Below, one piece after another: positions 45,949 to 58,274 of a DNA stretch of 64,000 nt. Location: positions 1,796,501 to 1,860,500 of the forward strand of contig RCSZ01000011.1 of the NCBI GenBank assembly GCA_014898425.1, read 5' to 3'. The first letter of the stretch is position 1. Each line of letters begins with the position of its first letter. This stretch comes from Botryotinia globosa (lineage: Eukaryota > Ascomycota > Leotiomycetes > Helotiales > Sclerotiniaceae). A program made the position numbers and the translations under genes. Under the pieces are notes generated by a model, which had not been told where the DNA came from, ran no database searches, and saw only the letters and a list, made by a program, of their open reading frames with translations.

Positions 45949-48535
45949 CCCAAGCGCGATATAACAGCCCTGTGAAATCTTTTCATTCTTTTTTCTCCAC
46001 ACAGTGCTTAAACTTGTTGCGGATTATATCTAAAGCGCCACGCACAGTGGGCTATCGCGTCCCAAACTTATTCATAAGTTCTCCTTCGATTTTTGTGAAG
46101 GGACGGTCTACATCAGAATCGTCGGAATCGTATGGCCAATCAGACGGATCTGCACCTGGAATAAATTTAAATTATGATTATCAACATGCCTTGAAATTAC
46201 TTCCAGATTATCTGGTTAGACTTTCCTATTATCTACTCTATAGGTAGATAATCTGCACACTTTTGCGAGGCTCATTACCTGCTCTGCAGGTATTCATTGA
46301 GCAGCCTAGACTCGATCAACCTCATAATGGATGTTACCAATTTGACCGCCGATCATCAGGCCTTTTCTGGATACTGTCACCGGTTATCTGACCCTCTCTG
46401 AATACAGAGCTATCCATGATCAGGCAGTCGTGATACAATAGGCCAGATATCCGGAAAATCGCGTCTATCAAAACACAAAATTTAATACAGGTCATGATCA
46501 GTATGATATTGCAAAACCATGTCCCAAAGCCCTCCATTCTGTAATCGCATGTAATAGGCGGCGCTTTACTAGTGAATATAAAAGTCAAGGGAAACAAGCT
46601 TAGAATCAAATTGAGGTTGAACAATATCTCTTCTATCTGTACGCCGACCAGTAATAGATCAGCCTTACACCCAAGCGTTGCTTCAGTAAAGTGAACATGA
46701 TAACTTCAATACTGGAGGTCTCTTTACCTGTGATCGTCTGCGGGAGAATAACTTGATTGAATATAAATCCGAGATGAAACGAGACGTGATGTGACTCTCC
46801 CACTATCTCAACTGCGTCTCAAATAAACTCATTCAAGCTCATTTCCAATTTAATAGACTAAAAACTGAGTCCACCAACCAAGAAACAATACAACGCAATG
46901 AAGTCAACAAAACCAATACCCGCAACAACAAAACCAACCAAACAGTAAATCAACACAAGCATGCATCGGGACCTTGGGGGGCCCTAGCATGTCGAGCAGG
47001 GGTTCGATTCCAACGGACCGGACAAGTTTAGCGCCTCGTCTAAAACCACGCTAGACCTGATCCTGATCCCGGCCCTCGGGAATCGATACAGGTTCCAAGC
47101 GATTGGATATCAATCCACATCATATAAGGGAAATTTGTAACTACGTAGGTAACACAGAGAAGTGTCACGATCACATACTAGATTATATCATAAAGGCCAA
47201 ATAACTAGAATAAGAAAGCTAAAGAGGAAAGAGATCCTTAAGAGATCTCTTTATCTCTTATATAATAACAATCATCTTAGTTCAAACTAGTCTTAAACTA
47301 AGATATCACGTGACATTCGTTACAAGAAGAGCTGAGAGATCAAGAAGACACTTGACTTTTGGGATAGCCAGTGTAATTACTTCAAAATTATAGTCATTAT
47401 AATATAGAGCTCGAGAGCATTCATCGATGCTTCCTCTCGTTGCGCCTGCATCGTATCCATTTAGAAAATCGAAGAAGTCTAGCAACGATGCTCAGCTTCA
47501 GGGCCAATTAGCTCGCTTTTAAATAGGTTAAAATACTTCAAAATAGAAGTTTTCAATAAAATTATTAGGTATTTAATGAATAATTCATCGAAATAACGAA
47601 GCAAACAATTCTGATGGTTACTATAGTCACTGTATACTACTACTAGTCGTTTTCTAAAACCACACTAAAATTCAATAAAATTCATAGAATATATCTATAA
47701 TTTTAGTTTTATTAAATCTAATATTTGTTATAAAAAAATTCTAGGAATGAATTGAGAATTGATTGAAATTAAAAAACTCAATTTTTTTTTTCAAAAGATA
47801 GAAATTTACTAGCAAAATAAGCGAAAGCTATAAAATTTCCTAATTTTATATTTAAATAATATAATTAAGTATTTAAATTAAATTTGAAAACTTTGAAATT
47901 TTAATTTTATTAAATATCAATATCGAAATAATATATATATTGAAATTCGAATAAAAATATTGATTCAAAACTATTAAATTTATATATAATGAAAGTAGTA
48001 AAACGCTTATTTTAGATGTAATTTGATAAGCGGATAGTAGCAGTGCGTTAGTACTATACAACTCTAATCTATAATGAGCTCAAATTGTCAATCCTTGCTA
48101 GGCTTTCTCGAATTCTCCAAATGAACACGGTACTGATAATAAACCGGATCCTCGTCAAAAAATGTAGTAATATTTGTAAACTATAGAAAATGACGATGTG
48201 ATCTAGCCGTGATGTATATATCAATCGACCCGGAAAGAAACACGAGCTATTCGCACGTTTGATGTAAAACGGGACATGATCAACGAAACTTACATAATCA
48301 TTTTGCACTCGCAAACCTGGGTATAAACATTTCATCATTAATATTAGGTTGTTATGTATAATCAGAGGTAAATCAATCCCAACACAAAACGTGTGCAGCA
48401 AGGTATCTCAAGTGCTAAAACTTCAGAATCCGCAATCAAGTCCCAAGCACTGGACAAAAACCCAAGGTATCAATGCTGTCCCAAACGCCATATCTTACTA
48501 GCCGCAACCCATTCTTCGCACCTTTATCTGATAGG
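45949..48535. other. Intergenic region with solo LTR and a SINE-like patch
   Basis: Contains the solo LTR (47163-47324) and a GC-rich patch at about 46965-47095 that includes a pol III B-box-like GGTTCGATTCC (47001-47011). An AT-rich stretch runs 47560-48000. A minus-strand frame at 46334-46624 has one hydrophobic segment but no other support. No gene is annotated. Confidence 0.45.
47163..47324. mobile_element. 162-bp solo LTR with 5-bp target duplication
   Basis: Starts TGTCACGATC and ends TTCGTTACA (TG...CA ends), flanked on both sides by AGAAG (47158-47162 and 47325-47329). Internal retroelement sequence is absent, so it is a solo LTR left by recombination. The superfamily cannot be assigned from the LTR alone. 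Confidence 0.85.
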
Positions 48536-51136
48536 CTACTCCTTTTCCACTCTTCTTTCACCTTCCATCTTCTCTTTCCTAATCTCCTCTAGCTCCCTCT
48601 CTAATGTCTTTTGCAACCTTTCCAGTACCCATTCACTCTCCTCCTTGTTTCCCATGAATGGACTTCTATGTCCCACCCAACTCCACTTCTCATCCTTATC
48701 ATCGCATTCACCCTTTGAGCCACCTAAATTCTTCCCGCCTTTTGGTTTTACAATCGCCTTTCTATGATTTTCAGACTCGCTCTCATCATCTCCTGTCAAT
48801 ACAAGATACCATGCCCATTCATCGAATGTGTATTTTCTTGGTGGAGAACTGTTGAGGTGTTTCATCACTTCTCCAATTTCCTTAACAAGGATGCAATGAT
48901 AATGATGTCGATCTTTCGGCAGCCTATTATTCTCCTTTGTTTGTTCTTCGCCGCGTCGAGTTTGGATAATTTCGCGTTCAATTTGCGCGGTGCCGAGACC
49001 ACTAGTCTTGCCAGAATCGCGTGGAGCTGCAGTGCCTTCAGCATCTGGAGGTAGTTTCGATATCTTGAATAATTTCCCAAAACACATCTTGTTTGTTGTT
49101 TCTTTGATAGAATGCCTTACTCCTTTCTCGCCAGGTAAGATAGTAGAATTTCCGATCCAGAGAGTAATATCACGAATTCCTTTAATGATTGTGTCTCCCA
49201 TGTTACTGATAAGGATTGTAAGGGAGGGGACGGCAAGCAGAGACCAGAAAACGAAAAATGGTTTGCCTGAATTGGATTGTGGGTAATAATCCCCATATCC
49301 AATGGTCAAGAGCGAGGTGTAGGAAAAATAAAGAGACTCAAAGTAATTCCAGCTTTGTGTATACTCTGTGACACGAAATATTGCTGCCCCGACAAACCAA
49401 AGTAAAAGCCATATAGTTCCAGAGACTATTAGAGAGGTCCAACGACGTGTATTAGCCGCCTCTTCTTGGATACGTCTCATTAAATCGAACTCTTGTTGAC
49501 GTCTTTCTCTTTCTGTTAAACCATCATCACTGACAAGTGTATTGTTTGATTTCGGGGATGACTCTCCTGTGGTTATAGGCTTCAATACTCCAACATTCTT
49601 CTTTTGAGTTTTCCTTAGGATACGTCGTCGTTCCTTTTCGACCATTCTGGCCCCTAGCTTAACCTTTCCACGCTCCAAAACCAACGATCGAATCGAACCG
49701 ATAACCAGACCGAGAATAATTATTCCGCCGATGGCGAATGGGAATAATAAACTCCTTCCCAAATGTGTCATTGGTGCATAGTCTCCGATACCAACTGTCA
49801 AAAGTGTAAAATCACACCAATAAAGAGCATCAAGATATTGCCATGACTCAACATGAGAGAATACTGCCGCACCAGCAAGTAAATATACTAAGAAACTGAT
49901 CGTTTGTAACATTAAAGTTCTTTGACTCATAGTCAGCTTGAACTCTTTTGGGTAATGCCCTTTATATGCTCCGTATACCGTCACCACCATCAAACTGGCC
50001 ACCAGGAAATATAGACCAGCAGAAAATAGAGCATAATAGAATGCTTGTGTATAAGCATGGTCCGGTGGGGACGGAATTTTCAAAGGCTCAGATGCACAAG
50101 CCGTCAATCCAATCAATGCTAAAGAAGACAGATACCAGCCAATAATCGTGATAGGTTGCGCGATCGAGAACCGAACTCTTTCTGCCATATTCAATAATAG
50201 GAACAGATTCGAAATGAGGGCTGTTGCCAATTGTGCAGCATTTATACCGATCAACCTATTCCAATGTGTCAACATAACTTCCTTCCAATAGTTCTCTAAG
50301 CGAGTACCATTTCGGGTCGTCGATATATATCCCATGCTCCTCCACTCCACCGGGTGGTATCGAGACCCTCCAGTGTAGGCAATAGTATACTACAGTGAAA
50401 CTGTAGCGCGTATTAGCATATTGATATTGCAGCTAGTGTATATAAAAAGGAGGTTATACCACTCTCGTACATATTCATATATTTAAAGAATACTAACAAT
50501 ATACTGAAATACTGGAATCCAATATAAAAATCTACATTCCTATCCAAATTAGATTAGAAATAAGGGATTTCATATCAATTCGAATAAGGAATGGAATTTT
50601 ATTACTTAATATGAATAAGAATCTCTTGTTTCTAACCTAATTTGGATAGGAATGTATATTTTATATTGAATTCCAATATTTCAGTATATTGCTAGTAGTA
50701 TTGAATAACTAAATGATATTGAATACTTTCAGTGGTATTAGATTCTGTACCACATACATATATATTTCGAAAAAATTCGATACGCACCACTAAACTAACC
50801 CGTATACGAAATACGGGAAATACTATTGCCTACACTGAGACCCTCCAATGTACAACTAATGCGCAGATGCTGAAGGCCGATGCCATCGGTCCAAAGGTGC
50901 CGGCGACGAGAGGGAATGCAGTACTAGCAAACCACCAGCGACTGAAGAAATTGGTTCTTAGCAGAGTCTTCAATTTTGAAGGACGGGATATCAGCAGAAT
51001 CTCCCTCCCCCCTTGCGTACCTTGGCTCTAGGAAAGCTTCCACGTCTTCCTTAGTTTCATCCTTCTCATCGCGTTGTTGATTCTCTATATCATCGGCGTC
51101 GTTGGAGATAGGTTCATCAAGACCTGGATCGTTCAT
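48536..51136 (-). pseudogene. TOK1-type two-pore outward-rectifier K+ channel, split by a hAT MITE
   Basis: Fungal TOK1-type channel (eight TM segments, two pore loops). Exon 1 is 51021-51136 and exon 2 begins at 50941 (intron 79 nt, GTACGC/CTTCAG). Exon 2 ends at 50308 (intron 50256-50307, GTACTC/AATAG), and exon 3 is 48536-50255. Both selectivity filters are intact: TVGIGDY (pore 1) and TIGYGDY (pore 2). Exon 2 encodes the first TM helix (WWFASTAFPLVAGTFGPMAS). It is interrupted by a 467-bp MITE at 50371-50837 flanked by AGACCCTC. Removing the MITE and one duplicate by inspection leaves phases that fit (116+159+1720 nt, 664 codons). The insertion (475 bp net) also shifts the frame. The remaining 3' frame could start only downstream of TM1. 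TOK channels release K+ across the plasma membrane. Confidence 0.85.
50371..50837 (-). mobile_element. hAT-type MITE inserted in the TOK channel coding sequence
   Basis: 467 bp with perfect terminal inverted repeats CAGTGTAGGCAATAGTAT / ATACTATTGCCTACACTG and a perfect 8-bp target duplication AGACCCTC (50363-50370 and 50838-50845). CAGTG ends with an 8-bp duplication are diagnostic of hAT. The core (about 50495-50690) is a further long inverted repeat centred near 50595. It shares ends with the 3.2-kb copy at 39727-42934 but shows few RIP-like changes, so it is younger. Confidence 0.9.
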
Positions 51137-52113
51137 AGTGAAGGAGATAAGACAAGATTAAATATTTGGCAGAAATGAAATGACAGATGAAATTTTCGAA
51201 TCAGCACATGTTGAAGAAATAATCCTTGGTTGCGTTCGATGAAATGTATTCATTTATTTATTATATCAAACAGTTCTATCATGCGACTAGAATTTATGTT
51301 AATTTTTACAAAACAGAAAATCTGGTGTCAATCTCCCGTTATCTGGCAGATGGCCAGGTCCGCCTACAGTATGACGTCGGCCAAAAACATGGTTGCAAGG
51401 ACGGAAAGAATCGAACCCTGCTTGAGAAATCAAGAACCTGATTGTGGAACAAAGAAAAGCAATTGAGAAGATATGTATCTGCTGGGTAATGCTTGACCAA
51501 AATCATGAGAATACATTTAAAAGCTCGGAGTTGGAGTTGAAGAAGAAGAAGAAGAAGAATATTGAGTCTGTTTGGATTGATGTGGAGAAGGACACTTGAG
51601 GGACACTTGATGGACGCTATTGTAATCTTAGTTCCCTCCGCATTTTTGGCTCTTGGCTCTTGGCTTTTAAGATCAATGAAGGGATTTGGCAGGGTATAGA
51701 TACGGCTCACTGGCACTGTATACTAGGTATGTATTTGGAAGTATATCTTCAGCTCGCCGGTGATACGATTCCAGAGCGTAAAATCATTTGGAAAAGGCTC
51801 ACCGGGATTGAATTGTCCTACATTTCATATCAATGAGGGCAAAGAAGTTGTCGCGTCACATGTTTATGACTAATCTAATCGAGCTAGCGCGTGCTTCCTT
51901 TTCATGCCTGAGGAATCTGGCACCCGGCGGTACGTACGTCTTGCAATATGTTTTCTTTTCTTCAATCAAAACCAAATGCCCATCGCAACTGGTGTTTTTC
52001 TCTCAAACAAACTATCACACCTGTCAAAGCGATGTCGGTTTGTTGCAAGTCTCATGTGGGGAAGAATCACAGCGCTTTGTTGCATATCTAGTTTGGGAAT
52101 TACTCCAGATGTA

Positions 52114-52931
52114 AGTCGACCACCCTACTTTCGGGCCACCCCTCTTTTGAGCCACCCTTTTACACCAAAAATCACCTTTTTGATTTATTAATATTTCTAT
52201 CAATATTATATATAATTTAATAAAAATTTAAATCTATATAATTCGAATCGTTTTAAATCTATTCTGAAATTTTTAGATTTTTAGAATTTTTCTGGATCGA
52301 TTTCTAAAGCTTCAAAATATCGATTTTAATTTGTATACAAATCACATATAATTTTAAAATTTTATAAAATCTATAATAACTTTTCAGGACAAATAGCTAA
52401 AAATAAATTATAAATTTTTATTATAAATTTAAAAGATATTCAATTTGAAAGATCTTTAAAAAATTAAAAATTCCTTATAAATAAATATTTAAAGGGGTAC
52501 CCTCAAAATTGCAGGGATTATTTATACTATTTTTAACTCACTGTATATTATATCTTTATATTTATTCATTTTTTTGAATTTTTTTTTTTGAATTTCTATA
52601 TAGATTTAGATTTGAATTTTTCAAAAAGATATATAATTTTCTTTTAATAATTGTTGTTAAAAAGTTATTAAAGATTTTATAGAAATTTAAATTTATATAT
52701 GATTTATATATAAATTGAAAATCGATATTTTAAAGCCTTAGAAATCGATTCACAAAAATCCTAAAATTCTAAAAATTCTAATATAAATTTAAAATAATTT
52801 AAATTATATAAATATAAATTTTTATTAAATTATATTCAATATTAATAGAGATATTAATAAATCAAAAAAGTGATTTTTGGTGTAAAAGGGTGGCTCAAAA
52901 AAGGGGTGGCCTGAAAGTAGGGTGGTTGACT
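52114..52931. mobile_element. Foldback MITE, copy 2
   Basis: Ends AGTCGACCACCCTACTTTCG and CGAAAGTAGGGTGGTTGACT-like (plus strand GAAAGTAGGGTGGTTGACT), flanked by TA. Inverted arms extend about 85 bp (CACCCTTTTACACCAAAAATC against its complement). 818 bp, longer than copy 1 because of a longer AT-rich interior containing GGGGTACCCTCAAAATTGC at about 52495. Confidence 0.85.
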
Positions 52932-53063
52932 TATAGGAAATCCCCTTTGAATGTCTGATATATAAATATCTCTAATGCAGACTAATAGTTGATCCTCCTT
53001 TTAAATCTGATACCACTCCATTATCTTTCGCTCATACTATAGTTTTTTACGCCATTACATATA

Positions 53064-53356
53064 GCAAAACCTCTCTATAAGAATAATCTCTATTATTCTT
53101 ATTTTTTTTAAATCTCATAATTTTTTAAACCTAAAAATGACATATATTCTTAAAACCTTTTTATTAGGATATTCTTATATTTTTTAATTTCAAAATCACA
53201 TATATCTTAAATACACTAATTAAATAATTTGCTTTGATTTCATTTTCTTATTTTTTTCTAGCATTTTTATTTATATTTATAAATCTCTATATAAAATACC
53301 TTTATATATTCTTAAAAAAGATTACAAAAACTGATATTCTTATAGAGAGGTTTTGC
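53064..53356. mobile_element. Pogo/Tc1-like MITE
   Basis: 293 bp with 22-bp TIRs GCAAAACCTCTCTATAAGAATA and its inverse (the right end reads TATTCTTATAGAGAGGTTTTGC), flanked by TA on both sides. GC-poor, non-coding interior. Confidence 0.85.
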
Positions 53357-53631
53357 TATACTTACTTACATCGAGGTCAAGATAGCATGGATTTTTGTTT
53401 CGTCGATTAAAAATATAACCCTGGCCGTATTTTGAGGTAATGGTTTTCTATTCGTTATGCCGTTGCAAAGGATTGCTGCGCCGTGCATGCCACTGCATGG
53501 CCACCACAACACTTTTCTCACCCCTTCTCAGCCCGTTTTGAAATCTAGGGTAGCTATAACATAATGTTTGCTTGCGCTGTCAAACTGGCTTTTTATCTTC
53601 GCAAATGAAATCGTTCAACACATAAATCAGC

Positions 53632-55469
53632 ATGTCGTCAGGTGATACGCAAGCCGAGGGGTGGAATTGCACATCCTACCCGGCCTTGGTAGCAAACCCT
53701 GATATTGGAGGTATCGGAGTATGATCAGATGAATTTCTTTGGTCGTCACTTTAGTCTGTTATTCAATTCACTAACAAGTATTGCAGACAATATTGGCATT
53801 TGGCATTTCAGTATACCTTACTCTAACATGTTGTGTGGCCAAGGCTAGAATCGACCATATTCGTACTCCAAATAAAGATACACCCAGATTGGATCTTTGG
53901 TCATTTGCCCTCGGAAATTTAATTCTAAATTTCAGCTACCAACAAGTCGTTTTAGGGATCGCGGTCCTCATAGCAGGAATATCTCAATTATCTTCGGGAC
54001 TTGATTCTTATCACTGGCAAACAGTATTAAATCTTGCTTGGTTCTCGAGCTTTACACACATATTAACTCTTACAGGTAAGAGTAAAACCAGCCATCAGGT
54101 CTCAATGTGTAAGGACTAACATCAATAGCTTTAAGGGCAGAAAACCGCTCTAACAATAAGATCAAAGTTATTCGCGTAGTTGCTATGGGAGTTCTAGCAG
54201 TTATACTAATGTGTATGGTATATACTGCTGGATGGGTCAGTGGTAAAGTGATAGATGCATCTCCGGAGGATTCCAAAAGTAGTCCTCCAATGAGTTTCTC
54301 AGCATGGTGTCTTTTTCGGCCAAAAATTCCATGGATGTGGCAAAATCATCTACTAGACATCCAGTACAACTGGACTTATGTTGTGCTCGCTTTTATCATC
54401 CTAGTTTTCAGTTACTACACAAGGACATTGTTGTTATACTTTGAAAGTATTGGTCAAGTCATGACAATGACGGCCAAATTTCTATGGCTTGATAGGTTAG
54501 CCAGCCGCCTCGGGATCATGAACATGAGATCAATAGGATCAGGTCAAATGGAATGGGAAGACGAAAGTGGAGTTATAGACTTCTACGGTCTCTATATGCA
54601 ATATCTCTTGCCTGTAGGCAGACTTTTGACTCAACGATATGGGAAGTACGAGACAATTACTACTCATTGACGACGCTTTACTAAATTTGTCAGCTGGGAT
54701 GGCTCTCTTTCGCTCTTGTTTGGGGCACAGTTCGTATCTTTACTATCCGAGAACTTCCCAATTCTCAAGACAATCTGGATTCGTCCGAATCAATGTCTGC
54801 AATACTTTCGGAAGAAAATGATTGGGGATTCGGACAAGTACTTGGCTTATCACTTATGATCCTACCGCTATTGAGTTTCTATGGCAATTAAATAATCATG
54901 TCCATACTCAGATACGAACTAATATCCTGAAAGAAGCATACTCGTCCCCTCCGGATGCGACGTCTCTACGAAAGAAGTCTTCCACCGATACGCACACATC
55001 TCCTGATACCTCTAGTGACTACGACATATTACCATCATCCATTGATCTATCCCAGACTTACACTTCGACCTCAATCAATCTACAGAAAAGCCAAGTCAGG
55101 ATCGAGATTGAAAATGAAGTTTGGTTCAAGAAACTAATTTACATCATTTATTTCCTTTCAGTCATCACCGGAGGAATAACAATCGTTGTAGGCCTACTTG
55201 AACCACCTTCTTTTCTAGGCTTAGGAAGCATCCTAGTATATGTCGAGTGGATATCTGTCGATCTTTTCGTATTGTGGTTGGTGACATTAATATTCATAGA
55301 TCATGATATTCAAAGATATTGGATGAAGAGTTGGATGGGGAAAGTAACGAAGAAAATGTCGTGGTTCTGGTGGTGCCTTTTCGTACTTTTCTTGGTTACA
55401 TTTTGTTTTGTAGCTTGGGTTGGGAGTATTTTTGTACTTATAAAAGGATTGGAGATAATTACACATTAG
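53632..55469 (+). CDS. Fungal-specific membrane protein with ~10 TM segments (5 exons)
   Basis: Exons 53632-53718, 53787-54075, 54129-54613, 54694-54883 and 54934-55469, total 1,587 nt, 528 aa, all phases consistent. Introns 1 and 2 have CTAAC branches; intron 3 uses donor GTAGGC; intron 4 (50 nt) uses a GC donor (ATG|GCAATT) with a GAACTAAT branch and acceptor GAAAG. A GC donor is needed because no GT is available and the frame otherwise stops at TAA. The protein starts with a short extracellular N-terminus containing WNCTSYPALVANPDIGGIG, followed by about ten hydrophobic segments and a Ser/Thr-rich loop (near residues 355-390). This belongs to a lineage-expanded ascomycete family of unknown function that begins with the NPDI.GIG motif. 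Function not known. Confidence 0.75.
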
Positions 55470-56175
55470 ATTTAGAAGCCCCATTCGAGGAAATTTAGGG
55501 GTCTAAATGACTAGTAGAGAAAATTACATACAAGATATTCATCTAGAAGATTACATCAATAAACATGTGTATGCTGGAATGACCGCTATAAGATGGCTTC
55601 GATCTGGATACTATATTTCGATGTAAATTCTGCTCCGATAGAATTCGATATATAGGACTTGTACATATATATATATCTTTTCTCACTATACACATAGCAA
55701 TAAACGGGAACGACAACTTTGCATTTGACATCCATACTGGTACCGGAGAACGACGTCTGAGAAAGCTAAATCAAGAAATAACTAGTGGGTCTATTGTACT
55801 CGAGATGTAAGATTACTTTCTACACTAGTAAATCAAAAAGAAATAACAATCCATTAATATCATCTCACGAATCGTAGATCTACCTAGGTAGATACAATTA
55901 ATCTCCAACATGATTTACTACTCTATTTCCTTAATTTTGCTACCTCTTGGATTCCGAATTAACAATTTCCGTTAGCGCAGAGAGCATCTCATCAGCCTAT
56001 TCGAGTCGTAACCGAAACCTCTAATTACAAAAACTACCAATTAATTCAATCCCAAGATCCCCCCTCGTCATCGTTGATTTATATATTTAAAAATCATCAA
56101 CCCTTCCATCAAACAATATTGTGTGAGTATATAAGTTTAATTACTTTTGTCAATTCAAAAAATGTAACAGCGTAA
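55470..56175. other. Intergenic region, no gene seen
   Basis: 700 bp between the multi-TM gene and the tRNA. A minus-strand frame at 55543-55731 has no support. Confidence 0.4.
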
Positions 56176-56270
56176 GGAGCTTTGGCCGAGCGGTCTAAGG
56201 CGATGGTCTTAAGTTCCTTCAAGGTACACCATTATCGAAAGATGCGTGGGTTCGAACCCCACAGGCTTCA
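56176..56270 (+). tRNA. tRNA-Leu (anticodon UAA), intron-containing
   Basis: 95 nt. Acceptor stem GGAGCTT pairs with AGGCTTC (two wobble pairs), discriminator A. D arm GCC...GGC; anticodon stem ATGGT/ACCAT; loop CTTAAG, giving anticodon TAA at the position fixed by U33. A 13-nt intron (TTCCTTCAAGGTA) lies after the base 3' of the anticodon. A long variable arm (TATCGAAAGATG) and T arm GTGGG TTCGAAC CCCAC complete a type II tRNA. Both internal promoters are present (TGGCCGAGCGG A box and GGTTCGAACCC B box). A T-run (CTTTTTG) about 7 nt downstream is a pol III terminator. Confidence 0.95.
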
Positions 56271-58274
56271 CACTGTCTTTTTGTTTTTTCGAAAGTGAAG
56301 TATTTTTTTGAGGGGATCATTTGTGAGCAATCTTGGTTGGGGATACAGATTTCTGGACGCTCCAGCTGTTTTTCTTTAATTACACCACGTAGAGGGATCC
56401 GCTGAGGTGGGTATGGATGGATTGGTTCGGTTATGTGGGGGTTGTGGCTTGTGGTAATTGCACCCCTGGAATTTTGGCGAGTGTGGCTTTTGGTTTGAGT
56501 ATGGAGTCTCGGAGTATAAAATGAGTGATGGTGGGAAAGTTGTGGTGGTTATTTAAGGGGAAAATGTTCTTACAGACAGCAGTAAAGGGTTGTTGCGTGG
56601 TGAAAATTCTTATCCGGTTTTCTTCGGTATCTGTGATTGTAATTGAGAATTCTTATTGTCTTTTTGGTAGACCTGAAGACTGTTTTTCTGAACGATAGTC
56701 TAATAAGCAACATCATTGCCAAATCGGGTGATATAGCAACATTCATCTCGTCGGATATTTCCCAAAAGAAAAATATGCTAACAAAAATCACATTTGCGAA
56801 TTGTCGAAGAATGTAGACAATGAGAATATGACAGCGACAGCGATAGTTCAAATCTCAACCGGACACATATATTGATGTAGTAGGTTCCGACTTTGATTGG
56901 TACAGTAGCACACTGCCACTTTATCAGATGTTAACTACAAACACTCGATGCAGATCTATCTTGCTGCTTTCCCCTTGTGTTGAACCTCTTTAATTTCCTC
57001 TTCCTTTGGTTTCGTAGAATCTCTATCTGTTGGCTCTTATATATTAACGGTTGCTAACTTACCTAGCAGAAACGTGATTTACAACGACCGTCCGAGTCAG
57101 AAAATGAGGGGTAGAGTTGATTTTTACGGAGTGAATATAGACCCGCGTAGAGATATCAAAACTAGCCCTGGAGTTCACTGATACCGACTTTACCCCTCAC
57201 AGCGTATAGACTCACATGAACCATCAAAGGCCATATTTATACATTTAAAGTCTCTCAATTCTCCATTCCAGACCAGCGATATTTAAAAATCCCATGTGTC
57301 TACTGTTGAGAATCTATCATTCAGATCTGGCTTTTTATGACTCATAGCAATGGCATTTGGTGCTCATGTGCTTGTTCTTTTCCTTAGACATCTATCTGAT
57401 GTGAGAACATAAATGACATTGGAGGTAGAAAACTGACAATCACTGGCTGTTCACGTAAAAAGTGAGAGAATTCAGATGAAAACTGAATTTAATTCTTCAG
57501 TTGTGCATGCTAGTATGATAGTCCAGGCACTATATCATCGTCTCACTTATTATTGAAAAGTAGCATTGTCAGTACTCCTAAGGCGATCATCTCTTCACTG
57601 CCCTCAATCATGAAGACAGATTAGCTATACTGCGCGCCACTTTTATATGCCCAAAGTTCAACAACTCTGCACAAAGCGGGAAGTGAATCCGCATCTTCGC
57701 CGAATCATCACTCCTGTGAAGTGGATAATTCATTTTCTCACAACCCTGGCCTAGCTCGCTCTCAAACCCTGTGTCTGGATTCTGTAGTATATAATATATA
57801 GAGAATGTCTTGACTTATCTCTATATGACCAAAATGGACTAGTAGAAGCGTGTATGACTGTTTCTTCTCTAACGTATTGCAATCTCTTCCGCGCAGCTGA
57901 CACGGATTGGTGCTGAAATTTGAGTCCCGAACAGGTTTGACAGGATAGATCGAAATGACAGTACTAGCAGAAAGTGACAATAAACAGAGAACATCAGATG
58001 ACAGTGATGGTTAATTGTAGTGGCATCGAGATAGGACACCTTGAACCGGAGGGATTCAGAAAGAAACCTGGTGCGACTGCAGAGTTGGCAGGAAATATCC
58101 TCTGTGAAAATTGATGCCGGCGATTGCTTTTCAAATGACTGCTCGATTCTAGTATCAATAGATCTATATATAATAACTTATCGAGTACAAGGTTTGGATC
58201 CGGTTTGATCTTTGGGGGTCTTCGCGGGCTCAGGGACTATCCCGTGTTTTCTGCATGCATTCTAGGTTCAAAAG
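56271..58274. other. Intergenic region, no gene seen
   Basis: About 2 kb of normal composition. Minus-strand frames at 56570-56851 and 57762-57980 lack domains and splice support. Confidence 0.4.

Larger units (their letters stand above)
51137..53631. other. Intergenic region with two MITEs
   Basis: Upstream regions of the TOK gene (minus) and the multi-TM gene (plus). A GAAGAAGAA tract lies at 51537-51560. Foldback MITE at 52114-52931, pogo-like MITE at 53064-53356. No gene is supported; frames at 51226-51466 and 51833-52114 have no domain. Confidence 0.5.

Noticed and set aside
46334..46624. 96-codon minus-strand frame with one hydrophobic stretch
   Set aside because: No start context, splice signals or family match; hydrophobicity alone is common in T-rich DNA.
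50371..50837. MITE acting as a precise intron in the TOK gene
   Set aside because: GT/AG sites near the element ends exist, but the joins tested do not restore the reading frame.
50362..50846. Mutator-like assignment of the MITE from an apparent 10-bp duplication
   Set aside because: Including the terminal C/G in the element gives CAGTG ends and an 8-bp duplication, which also fits the 3.2-kb copy; hAT is the better call.
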